A stretch of 64,000 bases of DNA from JAJTCH01 sp040386195 (lineage in GTDB: Bacteria > Pseudomonadota > Alphaproteobacteria > Rickettsiales > UBA1997). Below, in pieces: positions 1-9,370 of the stretch. Below the pieces are notes generated by a model. It made no database searches and was not told the origin of the DNA. It saw only the letters and a program-made list of their open reading frames with translations. Every line of letters begins with the position of its first letter. The first letter of the stretch is position 1. Position numbers and translations under genes: made by a program. The stretch covers positions 73,132 to 137,131 of the forward strand of contig JAZKFV010000012.1 of the NCBI GenBank assembly GCA_040386195.1, in the 5' to 3' direction.

Positions 1-1
1 T

Positions 2-715
2 ATTAATTTTGCTGGCTGTAAACAACTAACAAATCTTAGATTACCAAGAATGGAGAAAGTTACTCACATTAATTGTGGGAGATGTGATAGCTTATCAGAT
101 CAAGACGTTGGATTAATTCTAGAGAATTGTCCGAATGCTACATCTGTTAATTTTTTTGGTTGCAGCCAACTAGTCAGCCCTAGATTACCAAGAATGGAAA
201 AGGCTACTAATGTTAATTTTGGAAGATGTACTCAATTAAAAAATATTCAAGAAATTCTTAATCAATGTCCAAGTGTTAAATCTGTTGACATTGCAGGGTG
301 TCAACAATTGCAAACTCTCAAACTATCAGCAAAAAATCTTGAATCGATTAATACCGTTGGATGTAATCAATTAAAGACCGTCACAATATCGGGAACTAGA
401 AGCCTTAGAAGTATTAATCTGCCATCATGTGAGCGATTAACGACTGTTACAATATCAGGAGGGCCGGTAGATCTTGACGAAGTTCATTTTGGATCCAGTC
501 CAAAATTAGCTACATTTAATATACCAAATGGCTCAAGAATAAATGGTATTGATGTGACTGGCGACAACTTACCAAGGGTTATAGATTTGCTAGGAAAAAT
601 ACGTCCAAAAATAAATATAACTGAACCCCAGCCAAACGCAGAAATTAAGGAGGCAGTTAACGCAGGCGTGTTGGGTAAAATGAGAGATCAAATGCGCAAT
701 ATCTTTCACAAATGA
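2..715 (+). CDS. Leucine-rich-repeat protein, 5' partial
   Basis: The frame is open from base 2, and in-frame codons before the first ATG (base 50) continue the same repeat, so the gene starts to the left of the window. About 237 residues are visible. They are built of irregular 20-25-residue units with a recurring pattern such as VNFxGCxQL and INxxGCxQLK, in which Cys and Asn take positions typical of cysteine-containing LRRs. The last 50 residues lose the pattern and end in a basic tail. No signal peptide can be judged because the start is missing. LRR solenoids bind proteins. An effector or surface role is an inference from the second LRR gene nearby. The target is unknown. Confidence 0.7.
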   Translation: MNFAGCKQLTNLRLPRMEKVTHINCGRCDSLSDQDVGLILENCPNATSVNFFGCSQLVSPRLPRMEKATNVNFGRCTQLKNIQEILNQCPSVKSVDIAGCQQLQTLKLSAKNLESINTVGCNQLKTVTISGTRSLRSINLPSCERLTTVTISGGPVDLDEVHFGSSPKLATFNIPNGSRINGIDVTGDNLPRVIDLLGKIRPKINITEPQPNAEIKEAVNAGVLGKMRDQMRNIFHK

Positions 716-790
716 ACCAAGTTGGTTCTTACAACAACTCGAATAAATTCAAAAAATTATAATTTAGAATTTGCAGAAGATTTATTTAGA

Positions 791-868
791 TGGTCGGGGC
801 AGAGAGATTCGAACTCCCGACCCTCTGGTCCCAAACCAGATGCGCTAGCCAGGCTGCGCTATGCCCCG
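791..868 (-). tRNA. tRNA-Pro (anticodon TGG)
   Basis: The minus strand folds into a full cloverleaf. The acceptor stem pairs CGGGGCA with TGCCCCG, followed by discriminator A and an encoded CCA. The anticodon arm is TCTGG, loop TTTGGGA, CCAGA, which gives anticodon TGG and reads CCA and related proline codons. The T arm contains GTTCGAATC. Total length is 78 nt including CCA. A minus-strand reading frame across this region is only the tRNA read as protein. Confidence 0.97.
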
Positions 869-975
869 AAAAACTTGAAAAAAAATTTGAAAAGTGTTTA
901 GTTAAATTAAGTAGAAAAAATTGAATTGTTTTTACTAAATTTGAAGAGCGGTCATTTAATTCACAAATCACCAAA

Positions 976-1263
976 ATGTCAACCCATTTCCCAAAAAATA
1001 TTATTTTGATAACAGCATTTTTTCTGATTAATGCTGCCGATTGCTTTGCTTGGACGGGCTATGATCACTCCGGAGGATCGGAGATTGAGATTAGTTCTGG
1101 CAATTTAGTTCGCGAAGGTGAAACGATTAAATTTTATGATTGGAATAATGATGAAGATCGCAATGCTGAGGTGAGGGAGGTGGATTATTTGTTTAGCAGC
1201 ACAAGGTTGGAAATTTATGATTATATTGAACAAAAAGTTCGGGTGTTTGATATGGATAATTAG
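976..1263 (+). CDS. Small exported protein, DUF5334-like
   Basis: The protein has 95 residues with a hydrophobic N-terminal signal (about residues 8-26, ending in a CFA/W cleavage-like site). A short acidic, aromatic domain follows: WTGYDHSGG, then EIEISSGNLVREGETIKFYD and an EVREVDY segment. This WxGYD...GNLV...GxxIxxYD layout resembles the DUF5334 family of small periplasmic proteins, as I remember it. No function is known for that family. The gene stands alone between the tRNA and the LRR gene. The assignment is from pattern memory only. Confidence 0.6.
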   Translation: MSTHFPKNIILITAFFLINAADCFAWTGYDHSGGSEIEISSGNLVREGETIKFYDWNNDEDRNAEVREVDYLFSSTRLEIYDYIEQKVRVFDMDN

Positions 1264-1405
1264 ATATTTTGAGCGGTTTAATGATTTGCAGAAAATAATT
1301 GAGGAAGAAAAAGATGTGGGTCGATAATTTTTTAGTTATATTTGATGTTTCAAGCCAAACATCATTCAGGTTCGCCATTATATCAACTTAATCAAAACAA
1401 AAAAT

Positions 1406-3508
1406 ATGAGAACAAGCAACAGAATCAATCCTGAAGAAATTAATTATCTAATATATGAAATTTTCATTAATTTAAACGATGCAACAAGAGATCAATGCCG
1501 TGAAAGAATGTTCAATATATTACGAGATAATCCAGAATTTACCTCTTTGAATCCTACGGGAATTATTTTAGGCACGATTGATGGTGAAGAATTTGCTGAG
1601 GCAAAAATGCAAGTGCTGGTTGATGTTTTAACCAACAACAGAACGCTAACTTCTCTTACTATCGATGGTGATGTTGCTGTTACTAGAATATTGCCAATGT
1701 TGGCTACAATTTTTGCAAATAACCCAACACTCACCTCTCTTTCCTTGGAAAATATTTTGGATAACTTGCCAGCCGAAGCTTATATTCCAGAAGCTCATCC
1801 GAATATTATTGCGCCGGATCTTGCTGAATTATTACGCACAAACAAAACACTTACCAGCCTGCGTCTATTTTCTGTGCCTCAAAATAATCAATATTTTATC
1901 CCTCATGATAGACAGATGGCGCAAATTGTTGAGGCTTTAAGAGAAAATGAGAATACAGCGATTACCAGCCTTAAGTTGGGTAGCGCTAGCATTGGTGATG
2001 AAACGATGACGGCAATTGCTCATTTTTTAGAAGAAAATAGAACACTTACCGATCTTGATATAAAGCGGGGTAGAATTAGTGATGAGGCGGCAGAATTATT
2101 TGTCAGTAGTTTGGCAGCCAACACAACACTTGCTAATTTTAGTTTGAGCGGAAGTGCGGTAAATAGAAGATTACCCTTGGTTCTGGCCGATGCTTTAAAA
2201 ACAGGTGCAAAGCTTTCCCACCTTGATCTGAGTCATAGTGAAATTGATGATGAAGGAGTGCTGGCAATTGCCAATGCTTTAGAAGTAAATTCAGCACTTG
2301 CTAGTCTTAATCTGAGTTCGAACAGAGCAATTAGTAATCGAGGAGTTTCTGCTCTTGCTGATTCTTTAGAAAAAAATGCAAAACTTACTAGCCTCGACTT
2401 AAGTTCAAGCCACATTGGCGATGAAGGATTTATAGCTATTTCTCGAGCTTTAAGCGCAAATCGCACACTCACCCATCTTTATTTATCGCGTAGCAAACCT
2501 AATAATCCAGGATTACGGGCGCTTGTTGATAGTTTAAACACAAATACAACACTGACTTACCTTGATCTTGCTTTGAATCAAATTAGTGAGGCAGGATTTT
2601 TAGATCTTGCTCAAGTCTTAACAACAAATACTTCGCTTACTCATCTTAATTTGTCTGATAACAGGCTTAGTGATGCAGGAGCCTTGGCTCTTGCTGGCGC
2701 TTTAGAAGCGAACACAACTTTGACTACTCTTGATCTTTCCGGAACTGAAATTAGTAATGTTGGATTGTTGGCAATTGCTAATGCTTTAAAAACAAATACA
2801 ACTCTTACTCGCCTAAATCTTTCTGGAAACGAAATTGATAATGAGGGGTTATTTGCACTTGCTCAGGCTATAAGAGTAAATAAAGGGCTTACTGAGCTTG
2901 GTTTAGAAGATTTGGAAATGGATGATGAAGCGTTGATAGAAATAGCTGCGTCTGTTCTGTTTAATCTGGAATCGGGCATAATAATAAACACATTGCTGGA
3001 GGAAGATGGTATTGGAGATGAAATGGCAGAACAAGAAGTAATAGAAGAGGAAGATCGTTCTTATCCAATGCGAGATACCAGACAAGTTTTTCGGCATATT
3101 CAAGAATCAAAATCGATGCTTAATATTGCTTTGCAATCATCGCGAGAAGATCATCCATTATCAAAACTACCTTTGGATTTAATAAGGCTAATCAATAATC
3201 GTTTAGGCAGAGAACAATTAAGCGTTAATTCTGAGAATTTACTGGGAAGGATAAATGTTAGAGTTCAAGAATTAATAAATGCCAGAACTCAAGAATTGAT
3301 AAATGAAGATAATCATCAAGAAAATCCCAATGATCAATCAAAAGAAATGTTATCGGAACATCAAGAAATTTCAGATGAAGAAGCAAGCGAACCAAGATCA
3401 CCATCAAGATCTCCTCGGGTTGATTTAAAAAGATCTGCTTCGGCTGCTAGTTTAAAAGAAGCTGGTCAAGAAGATGGAAGAGCTCAGCGAAGTCTTGGCT
3501 CAAAGTAA
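1406..3508 (+). CDS. Ribonuclease-inhibitor-type LRR protein with C-terminal F-box-like segment
   Basis: The protein has 700 residues. Residues about 75-520 hold some fifteen repeats of 28-29 residues with the pattern LTxLDLSxNxIxDxGxxALAxALxxNT, the RI-like (NLRC3-type) LRR class common in eukaryotes and in secreted bacterial effectors. No signal peptide or membrane helix is visible. After an acidic linker, the segment LSKLPLDLIRLINNRLG fits the start of an F-box (LPxxLIxxI). The tail is rich in Ser, Arg and Glu. The solenoid is clearly visible. A host-directed role is inferred from the eukaryote-like LRR class and the absence of a Sec signal. The F-box reading is speculative. Confidence 0.8.
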   Translation: MRTSNRINPEEINYLIYEIFINLNDATRDQCRERMFNILRDNPEFTSLNPTGIILGTIDGEEFAEAKMQVLVDVLTNNRTLTSLTIDGDVAVTRILPMLATIFANNPTLTSLSLENILDNLPAEAYIPEAHPNIIAPDLAELLRTNKTLTSLRLFSVPQNNQYFIPHDRQMAQIVEALRENENTAITSLKLGSASIGDETMTAIAHFLEENRTLTDLDIKRGRISDEAAELFVSSLAANTTLANFSLSGSAVNRRLPLVLADALKTGAKLSHLDLSHSEIDDEGVLAIANALEVNSALASLNLSSNRAISNRGVSALADSLEKNAKLTSLDLSSSHIGDEGFIAISRALSANRTLTHLYLSRSKPNNPGLRALVDSLNTNTTLTYLDLALNQISEAGFLDLAQVLTTNTSLTHLNLSDNRLSDAGALALAGALEANTTLTTLDLSGTEISNVGLLAIANALKTNTTLTRLNLSGNEIDNEGLFALAQAIRVNKGLTELGLEDLEMDDEALIEIAASVLFNLESGIIINTLLEEDGIGDEMAEQEVIEEEDRSYPMRDTRQVFRHIQESKSMLNIALQSSREDHPLSKLPLDLIRLINNRLGREQLSVNSENLLGRINVRVQELINARTQELINEDNHQENPNDQSKEMLSEHQEISDEEASEPRSPSRSPRVDLKRSASAASLKEAGQEDGRAQRSLGSK

Positions 3509-3625
3509 CATTCTGGCTTTAAAACAGAACATTATTTTTGGTAATATTGTTTGTGGGGATCCTGCCTGCTTAAATGACAAAAGAATAGAGGTTTGGTATT
3601 CTCGGGTTGGTTTTATAAATGGATT

Positions 3626-6600
3626 TTAAAACCCAAAATCCCCATCACTAAAATTAATTTTTCCGATCAAATTAATTACCAAATTATGGCTATCATTGCC
3701 GTCGTGATATTCAATCACGGTATTTTGGTTTTGATCAAAATGATAACTTAAACCTTGTTCAATCACATTGTCATTTGGATTGGCGTCAAAGCTGATATGA
3801 TGGTGGGCTAAATTAAGATTGTGAAGATTGATTTTGTCTTGTCCGCGCTGAAAATCAGCAATCAAATCACGGGCATTAATGGTGGAATCTGAGAAAGAAT
3901 TAAAATTAAAAATATCTGCGCCAGCGCCACCAATCAGAAAATCTTGACCTTGATTACCAGTGATTTGATCTGCGCCCAAACCGCCGTTAATCATATTATT
4001 ATTGGCATCGCCTGCTAAATTATCGTTGAAGTTAGAGCCGATAATATTTTCAATGTTCAGCAAAATATCACCAGCTGCTGCGCCGCCAATATTGAGATTG
4101 GTTTTCAGATTCACTACAACAGCCGATGTAGAATCGGTATAAGATGCCGCGTCAATTCCAGCGCCGCCATCAATTTTATCAGCGCCAATTCCACCAATTA
4201 TTGTATCATTACCTTTACCGCCAGACAGAACATTGTTTTTATTATCGCCAACTAGGGTATCGTCAAAATTAGAGCCAGTGATATTTTCAATATTGAGCAA
4301 CACATCACCCGCCGCCGCTCCGCCTTTATTGATATTAGTGGCGAGATTGATATTTATTGCTCTCAGAGAATCGACATAAGATGCCGTGTCAATTCCAGCT
4401 CCGCCATCAATTTTATCAGCGCCAATTCCGCCAATTATTGTATCATTGCCAGCATTACCGTTGATAATATCGCTGCCCAAAGTGCCAAAAATATTATCGT
4501 TTCCAGCAGTGCCGTTAATAACATTACTGACAATATTCAAACTAAAATTTTGTGCTGCCGATAAGCTGCCATCGCTGGCAATAATGGTGATATCCAGATG
4601 GCTGGATGTTGCGGCTGGTGGGGTGCCGGTGAAAGTTTGGTTGCTGGCATTGAAGCTGAGCCAAGCAGGCAAAGCAGCGCCATTGGCGAGTTTGGCGCTG
4701 TAACGCAAGGTTGAATCAACATCACTAAAAATGTTATTTGGCAGTTTGAAGTTAAAATTATTTCCCGCTTGAGCAGTTTGATTATCAAGCTGAATTGCCA
4801 CTATTGGCGCGTCGTTAATGGGCACCACATTAATATTGATGGTTTTGGTAATGCTGCCGCCATTGCCATCAATAATGGTATAATTAAAACTGTCGCTACC
4901 ATTGTAATTAGCGCCAGGAGTATAGCTGATAGTTTGGCGATTAGTTTGGGGGTTAGTGATAATTCTGGCCGTGCCGTGAGCAGGGCTAGTGATTGAGCCG
5001 ATTGACAGCACATCACCAACATCAATATCGGCAGCCGCCGCCAGAACGTCAATGATTTTAGCAGTATCTTCATTGGTAGCGCTAACAACTAAATTAGCAG
5101 TTGGGTTGTGGTTAATTGATGGTGCAAAAGTAAAATTGCTGGCGCTTAGCTGGGTTTGATTGGGGTTGATAATGTCGATAATTTGCCCATTTGCTAAATT
5201 GATCACAGAATGACCGGCAGCGTTGGTAATATTGAGGCTGGAAAAATTACGAATATTAGTCAAAGCAGAAAGATCAATTTTTTCATTAGGGTTGCTAAAT
5301 TCAAAATCAGTAATTGTGGTTCGGCTGTTATTTGCGGCAGTAATAATAAATTGATCAGCACCCGCGCCGCCAATAATTATATCATTGCCACCGCCGGATT
5401 TAATAATGTCGTTACCCGCACCAGCACTAATTACATCATTGCCGCCCAGAGTAGTGATTTTGTCATCACCACCTTGGGCATCAATGAAATTGTTACCGGT
5501 ATTTTGAGGAGTGATAATTTCGCTGAAGTTAGAGCCTTCTGTTTTATTGTAGGTGGTTTGGTTAATTTGTGTGGTTAATTGGGAAGAAAGATTAGGCAAT
5601 AATGTAGCAACTGAATTACCTTTAATGTTTTGAGCAAAATCAACAACTTTTTCGCCCTGAGCATCAAATTTCTGCATAAAAACTCCGTAGCCATCGCCAT
5701 CTTTGCCACTATTAGTCCAGCTTACTACAAAACCACCATCATTAAGAGCTTCTACTGCGGCAAACTGACTATTGCTATCAATCACATTAACCACTCCTAA
5801 TTTATTGCCATTAATATCAAATCTTTGGGTATAAACATTGTAGCTACTATCATTCCAGCTAACTACAAAATTACCATTTTTTAGGGATGTAACTGTTGAT
5901 GGAATTGAATTTTCAAGAAATCTACCGACCACAACTTCCGATCCAACTCGATTGCCGTTAGGATCAAATCTTTGCATCATAATTCCAACATGATTTGGAT
6001 CACCTAAATTGCCACCATCATTCCATAAAAGAACGAAGCCGCCGTTATTAAGTGGTGCTAGCGCAGGATTGGTTTTGCTGTCACTATCGTTATTATTAAA
6101 TGCAATTTCAGTGCCAATTTTATTGCCATTAGCATCAAATCTTTGCATAAAAATTGTGTTATTATGAGCAGAATTTTGATAATTCTGCCAAGCAACAACA
6201 AAGCCACCATTATTTAAAGCAGTAATTGCGGGCTTGATTAAGCCAGAACTAATCTGTGTTTCTGAGCCCAATTTATTACCGCTAGCGTCAAATCTTTGCA
6301 TAAAAACTCCGGAATTGTTATCCCAGCTAATCACAAAATTACCACTGCTCAATGTTGTAATTGATGGGTGGTAATGAAAATTAGTAATATTGGTATTAAC
6401 CAGAGTTTCCGCTCCCAACTTATTGCCATTAACATCAAATCTTTGCATAAAAATTGCAGTGCGCTGATTATAATCTCCAGTCCAGGACATTACAAAACCA
6501 CCATTGGGTAAATCAGTGATCGGCAAATAATCATTACTGCTATTATTGCTCACAAAAATTTCTGAGCCCAATTTATTGCCGTTAGCGTCAAATCTTTGCA

Positions 6601-8110
6601 AATAAGATCCTGAGGCATTGCCTTCACTAATCCAGTTAATTACAAATCCTCCATTGCTTAAATGAGTTATTGATTCGTTATATTGATAGCCTTGATTATA
6701 AGTATTAACCTGATTGCGGGCTGGTAAAGAAGTCAATAATCCGATGCCATAATCACCATTGTTAAAATCATTAATCACCACCAAATCAGAACTAGAATCA
6801 CCAGCTTTACCAGAAACAATAGTGAGCCGATTACCGGTCAAATGAAGTTGATACTGACTGCCTTCGATCATCATCTGATAAATTTTATCACCATTAGGAT
6901 TGCCGCTATTGGTATGATCAATAATTAACTGTGCCAGACCGCTGATAACCTTACCATTAATCCGAATAACATCATTCTGACCTTGCTTATTTCCCAGCCC
7001 ATCATCATTAATAACATCCCGCCCAAAATTTCCGGAAAAAATATAAGTGTCAGCTCCGGTGCCACCATCTAATGTATCATTTCCATCATCACCATAAAGT
7101 TTATCGTTCCCACCTTCACCAAATATCACATCATTATTGCCATTACCGTGTATCGTATCTTGGGCGTTGGTTGCTCCCCAAATATAGTTGCTGGTGTTGT
7201 CTCCGTTTATTGTTGCACCAGTTTGGTTTAGGTCGTGTGATCCGCCTAGATTCTGGTTTATATAGTTTATTTTTTGTGCATCGGTAAAGTTTTCTTTGAT
7301 AAAATATAAATCCCAGTAATGAGGATTTTGGTCGTAGGATTTAAAATAATCATAACCGCTACTTGGCCAAGAGGATGCTGTTGAATAGATTTTTGGTTCG
7401 CCAGTGGTCGGATTGAATTGACTCAGGATGCCAAGCATATCATGTTGCTTCAAAGTATAATTGATTAGATAACTGGCCGGAGAAGTTGCTGCTCCAGTTG
7501 TTCCGGGATCAAAGTCAGGATAAATTCTATAATTAATTCCAAAATCGTGAGGATTTGTTGTGTTCACCAAATTTGGTGAGGTCATATAATTAGATATGTT
7601 GATACGTGATGCTAAATTGGGATTCAAACTATAATTTAAAATCTCATTTGCCATTCCCAAAGTTACTCCGGGGCTATCAAACACAACTGCTTTTGCTCCT
7701 GTGCTACCATTTTTAAAATCTTCAATGGCACTGAGTTGAGCGAGAACTCCACCTAAAGAATGACCGGTGTAGCTGATGTTGTTCAAATTCAAACCTTCTA
7801 GAGTCATTTGGGCTTTTACTTGTGAGACGAATTGAGTTAGGTCGTTAGTGTATTGGGTGGGGATTTGGTCGAGGGCGAGTTGGAGATCGGCTACGAATAG
7901 ATCTGTGGATAAAAATCCTTCAGTTCCTCTATGAGCAATCACTATTTCACCCGTAGAACGATTAATGTAAGCTTGCCCAGAATAGCCATCAACATTGGTA
8001 TTTTCTGAATCAGATGTTCTATATATTTCCCAACCAGAAGGAAGAAATACTGTTGAATTATGGTATACAAATTTGCTAAATATTGCATAATCGCGAGATG
8101 AAATAGTCAT
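3626..8110 (-). CDS. Lipase/RTX calcium-binding protein with beta-propeller and cadherin-like domains
   Basis: The protein has 1494 residues and no Sec signal. Residues 1-220 form a lipase class 3-like alpha/beta hydrolase, with HRGT near residue 60 and the nucleophile elbow GHSLGG at Ser118. RTX nonapeptides (GGNDxLxGD) lie near 320-350. Next come seven copies of an about 50-residue repeat, a second RTX block (about 910-960), a tandem-95/cadherin-like domain (about 1020-1115), a He_PIG-like Ig domain (about 1120-1220), more RTX repeats, and an Asp-rich C-terminus typical of type I secretion substrates. RTX repeats fold on binding Ca2+ outside the cell. Lipase or phospholipase activity is inferred from the fold. 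A small membrane protein gene lies 27 bp upstream on the same strand. No secretion genes are in view. Confidence 0.9.
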   Translation of the reverse strand: MTISSRDYAIFSKFVYHNSTVFLPSGWEIYRTSDSENTNVDGYSGQAYINRSTGEIVIAHRGTEGFLSTDLFVADLQLALDQIPTQYTNDLTQFVSQVKAQMTLEGLNLNNISYTGHSLGGVLAQLSAIEDFKNGSTGAKAVVFDSPGVTLGMANEILNYSLNPNLASRINISNYMTSPNLVNTTNPHDFGINYRIYPDFDPGTTGAATSPASYLINYTLKQHDMLGILSQFNPTTGEPKIYSTASSWPSSGYDYFKSYDQNPHYWDLYFIKENFTDAQKINYINQNLGGSHDLNQTGATINGDNTSNYIWGATNAQDTIHGNGNNDVIFGEGGNDKLYGDDGNDTLDGGTGADTYIFSGNFGRDVINDDGLGNKQGQNDVIRINGKVISGLAQLIIDHTNSGNPNGDKIYQMMIEGSQYQLHLTGNRLTIVSGKAGDSSSDLVVINDFNNGDYGIGLLTSLPARNQVNTYNQGYQYNESITHLSNGGFVINWISEGNASGSYLQRFDANGNKLGSEIFVSNNSSNDYLPITDLPNGGFVMSWTGDYNQRTAIFMQRFDVNGNKLGAETLVNTNITNFHYHPSITTLSSGNFVISWDNNSGVFMQRFDASGNKLGSETQISSGLIKPAITALNNGGFVVAWQNYQNSAHNNTIFMQRFDANGNKIGTEIAFNNNDSDSKTNPALAPLNNGGFVLLWNDGGNLGDPNHVGIMMQRFDPNGNRVGSEVVVGRFLENSIPSTVTSLKNGNFVVSWNDSSYNVYTQRFDINGNKLGVVNVIDSNSQFAAVEALNDGGFVVSWTNSGKDGDGYGVFMQKFDAQGEKVVDFAQNIKGNSVATLLPNLSSQLTTQINQTTYNKTEGSNFSEIITPQNTGNNFIDAQGGDDKITTLGGNDVISAGAGNDIIKSGGGNDIIIGGAGADQFIITAANNSRTTITDFEFSNPNEKIDLSALTNIRNFSSLNITNAAGHSVINLANGQIIDIINPNQTQLSASNFTFAPSINHNPTANLVVSATNEDTAKIIDVLAAAADIDVGDVLSIGSITSPAHGTARIITNPQTNRQTISYTPGANYNGSDSFNYTIIDGNGGSITKTININVVPINDAPIVAIQLDNQTAQAGNNFNFKLPNNIFSDVDSTLRYSAKLANGAALPAWLSFNASNQTFTGTPPAATSSHLDITIIASDGSLSAAQNFSLNIVSNVINGTAGNDNIFGTLGSDIINGNAGNDTIIGGIGADKIDGGAGIDTASYVDSLRAININLATNINKGGAAAGDVLLNIENITGSNFDDTLVGDNKNNVLSGGKGNDTIIGGIGADKIDGGAGIDAASYTDSTSAVVVNLKTNLNIGGAAAGDILLNIENIIGSNFNDNLAGDANNNMINGGLGADQITGNQGQDFLIGGAGADIFNFNSFSDSTINARDLIADFQRGQDKINLHNLNLAHHHISFDANPNDNVIEQGLSYHFDQNQNTVIEYHDGNDSHNLVINLIGKINFSDGDFGF
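5640..6700 (-). repeat. Seven tandem protein repeats, probable seven-bladed beta-propeller
   Basis: Within the lipase/RTX gene, units of about 145-170 bp each encode a strand set of the type NGGFVxxW, a polar loop, then MQRFDxNGNKLGSE. Seven QRFD/QKFD motifs can be counted. The first unit supplies its GGFV strand before the first QRFD, and the seventh ends at its QKFD strand. That staggered arrangement is how propellers close the ring. Confidence 0.75.
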
Positions 8111-8137
8111 AGGTTTAATTGTTTATTGGTTAATAAA

Positions 8138-8494
8138 TTAAAAAAAACTTTTACACAATTCTCCGTTGTGAACGTTACATGCGGCCCAAGTAAGTAAAAA
8201 GGCAGACATAGAAAATACTGTGATCAAAAAGTAGATGATAAGTAATAAGAAGGTCAAAATTTTTGCCACGTAAAACAAAAGGAGTTCATCTTTTTGTAAT
8301 TTGATATTTTTCTTACATTTGTTTGTTAGTGCCAAAAAAAATGCCGTTACCAATGAAAACAATAACATTGACGACATGTTATCTAATGTAGATGCAAGAA
8401 ATAGCATGGAACAAATTGAAATAACCCCCACCAAAAACACCTTCCAAAACTTCTCCTCACCTCTCCACGCTTTTGCAAAAAAATTATCTTTCAT
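8138..8494 (-). CDS. Small integral membrane protein
   Basis: The protein has 118 residues. It begins MKDNFFAKAWRGEEKFWKVF, a charged and aromatic lead seen before the first helix in several uncharacterised small membrane proteins. Three to four hydrophobic segments follow (about 18-36, 42-56, 73-93, 94-108), separated by a Lys-rich loop. It lies 27 bp upstream of the lipase/RTX gene on the same strand, so the two are probably co-transcribed. I do not recognise a named family. A link to export or immunity of the RTX protein is only a guess from position. Confidence 0.65.
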   Translation of the reverse strand: MKDNFFAKAWRGEEKFWKVFLVGVISICSMLFLASTLDNMSSMLLFSLVTAFFLALTNKCKKNIKLQKDELLLFYVAKILTFLLLIIYFLITVFSMSAFLLTWAACNVHNGELCKSFF

Positions 8495-8792
8495 ATTTTT
8501 ATCCTTGTTTTGTTAATTAGTTAGTATTGTAGTAATCGTTATAAACTGCCCAAGAGCCATTGTTGACGGAGCTTTTAGTGGTTGAATGGTTTTGGTAATT
8601 TTTTAATTTATTTTTTGTCTGCACTGATTTTTGGTTAGTGGTGAATTAACTTGAAATGATTTTTGAAGATTATTTTTAATAATCAAAACTTCAAGATTTA
8701 TTGTTATGAATTTTCAAATTTATCAAGCTTTGTTTTGAAATTATTAGCTTTGTTGGGAATAATAAGTTGATCGCTTTAAGAGTATTTGGGAG
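8495..8792 (+). other. Intergenic region, no gene seen
   Basis: About 300 bases of very AT-rich DNA between the start of the small membrane protein gene and the end of the nuclease gene, both on the minus strand. It should hold the promoter for the membrane protein/RTX pair. I see no convincing reading frame, strong hairpin or RNA gene in it. Confidence 0.5.
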
Positions 8793-9368
8793 TTATTTCT
8801 GATATTGTTTATGGCGGTTTTTCTTGCGATATTGTTTTGGCTCCTCAAAGGCGCCTTGCCAAACTCCTAATTTTTTATTTTTTGCCTCAATTTCTAAATT
8901 TTTTAATTCGTCATCAGCATCTTTTAAATTATAAATAATCGCCATTCCGTTTTTTACCATTTCATAATTGATGTTAATTTCACCGAGTTTGCAATTGCCT
9001 AAAAAGCGTTGGTAAATATCTTTTTCTTCATAGCTGCACTGGACATTTTTATTGCTGATTAAATTCTTCAAAAAAGCAGTAGAAACTTCGCCGCATAAAT
9101 ATTCAAAATAATTTTTATCCAAACATTTTTGTTTAGTTTCTGGCGCGTCAATTAAGATTAAGCGAATGCGGTTTTTGTTGATTTCGATAGTGTCGCCGTC
9201 GATGACTCGGGCGAGGCCAGAGATAATAGTCGTAAGTCGTGAGTCGTAAGTCGTAAGTGGGGGGTTTGATTCTTGATTTTGATTTTTGGTAGCAAAAGAA
9301 ACCCACCAAAAAAATAAAGCAAAAAAAAGTATAATTAAAAGAAGAGAAGTATTTTTATATTTCAACAT
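8793..9368 (-). CDS. Thermonuclease family (SNase-like) membrane-anchored nuclease
   Basis: The protein has 191 residues. An N-terminal anchor or signal (about 8-26, LLLIILFFALFFWWV) precedes a staphylococcal nuclease fold. Motifs seen are ARVIDGDTIEI, RIRLILIDAPE (first catalytic Arg and the Asp-Ala-Pro-Glu loop), YQRFLGNC (second catalytic Arg) and the closing KKLGVWQGAFEEP. The family cleaves DNA and RNA with Ca2+; the anchor would place it in the envelope or periplasm. The linker LTTYDSRLTT between anchor and domain is encoded by four AGTCGTA-type heptamers, and another heptamer array ends two bases before the ATG. A change of one 7-bp unit in the coding array would shift the frame. Confidence 0.88.
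   Translation of the reverse strand: MLKYKNTSLLLIILFFALFFWWVSFATKNQNQESNPPLTTYDSRLTTIISGLARVIDGDTIEINKNRIRLILIDAPETKQKCLDKNYFEYLCGEVSTAFLKNLISNKNVQCSYEEKDIYQRFLGNCKLGEININYEMVKNGMAIIYNLKDADDELKNLEIEAKNKKLGVWQGAFEEPKQYRKKNRHKQYQK
9228..9258 (+). repeat. AGTCGTA heptamer array inside the nuclease coding sequence
   Basis: About 4.4 tandem copies of the 7-bp unit AGTCGTA on the plus strand, one with a G for A change. The array lies in the coding region of the minus-strand nuclease gene, between anchor and catalytic domain. Because 7 is not a multiple of 3, gain or loss of one unit breaks the frame. Confidence 0.9.
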
Positions 9369-9370
9369 TT

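Noticed and set aside
786..974. Minus-strand 62-codon frame
   Set aside because: It covers tRNA-Pro and low-complexity AT sequence; the RNA gene explains it.
4386..5578. Several plus- and minus-strand frames of 75-122 codons inside the RTX gene
   Set aside because: They are shadows of the repeated Gly/Asn/Asp codons of the real minus-strand gene and show no independent domain.
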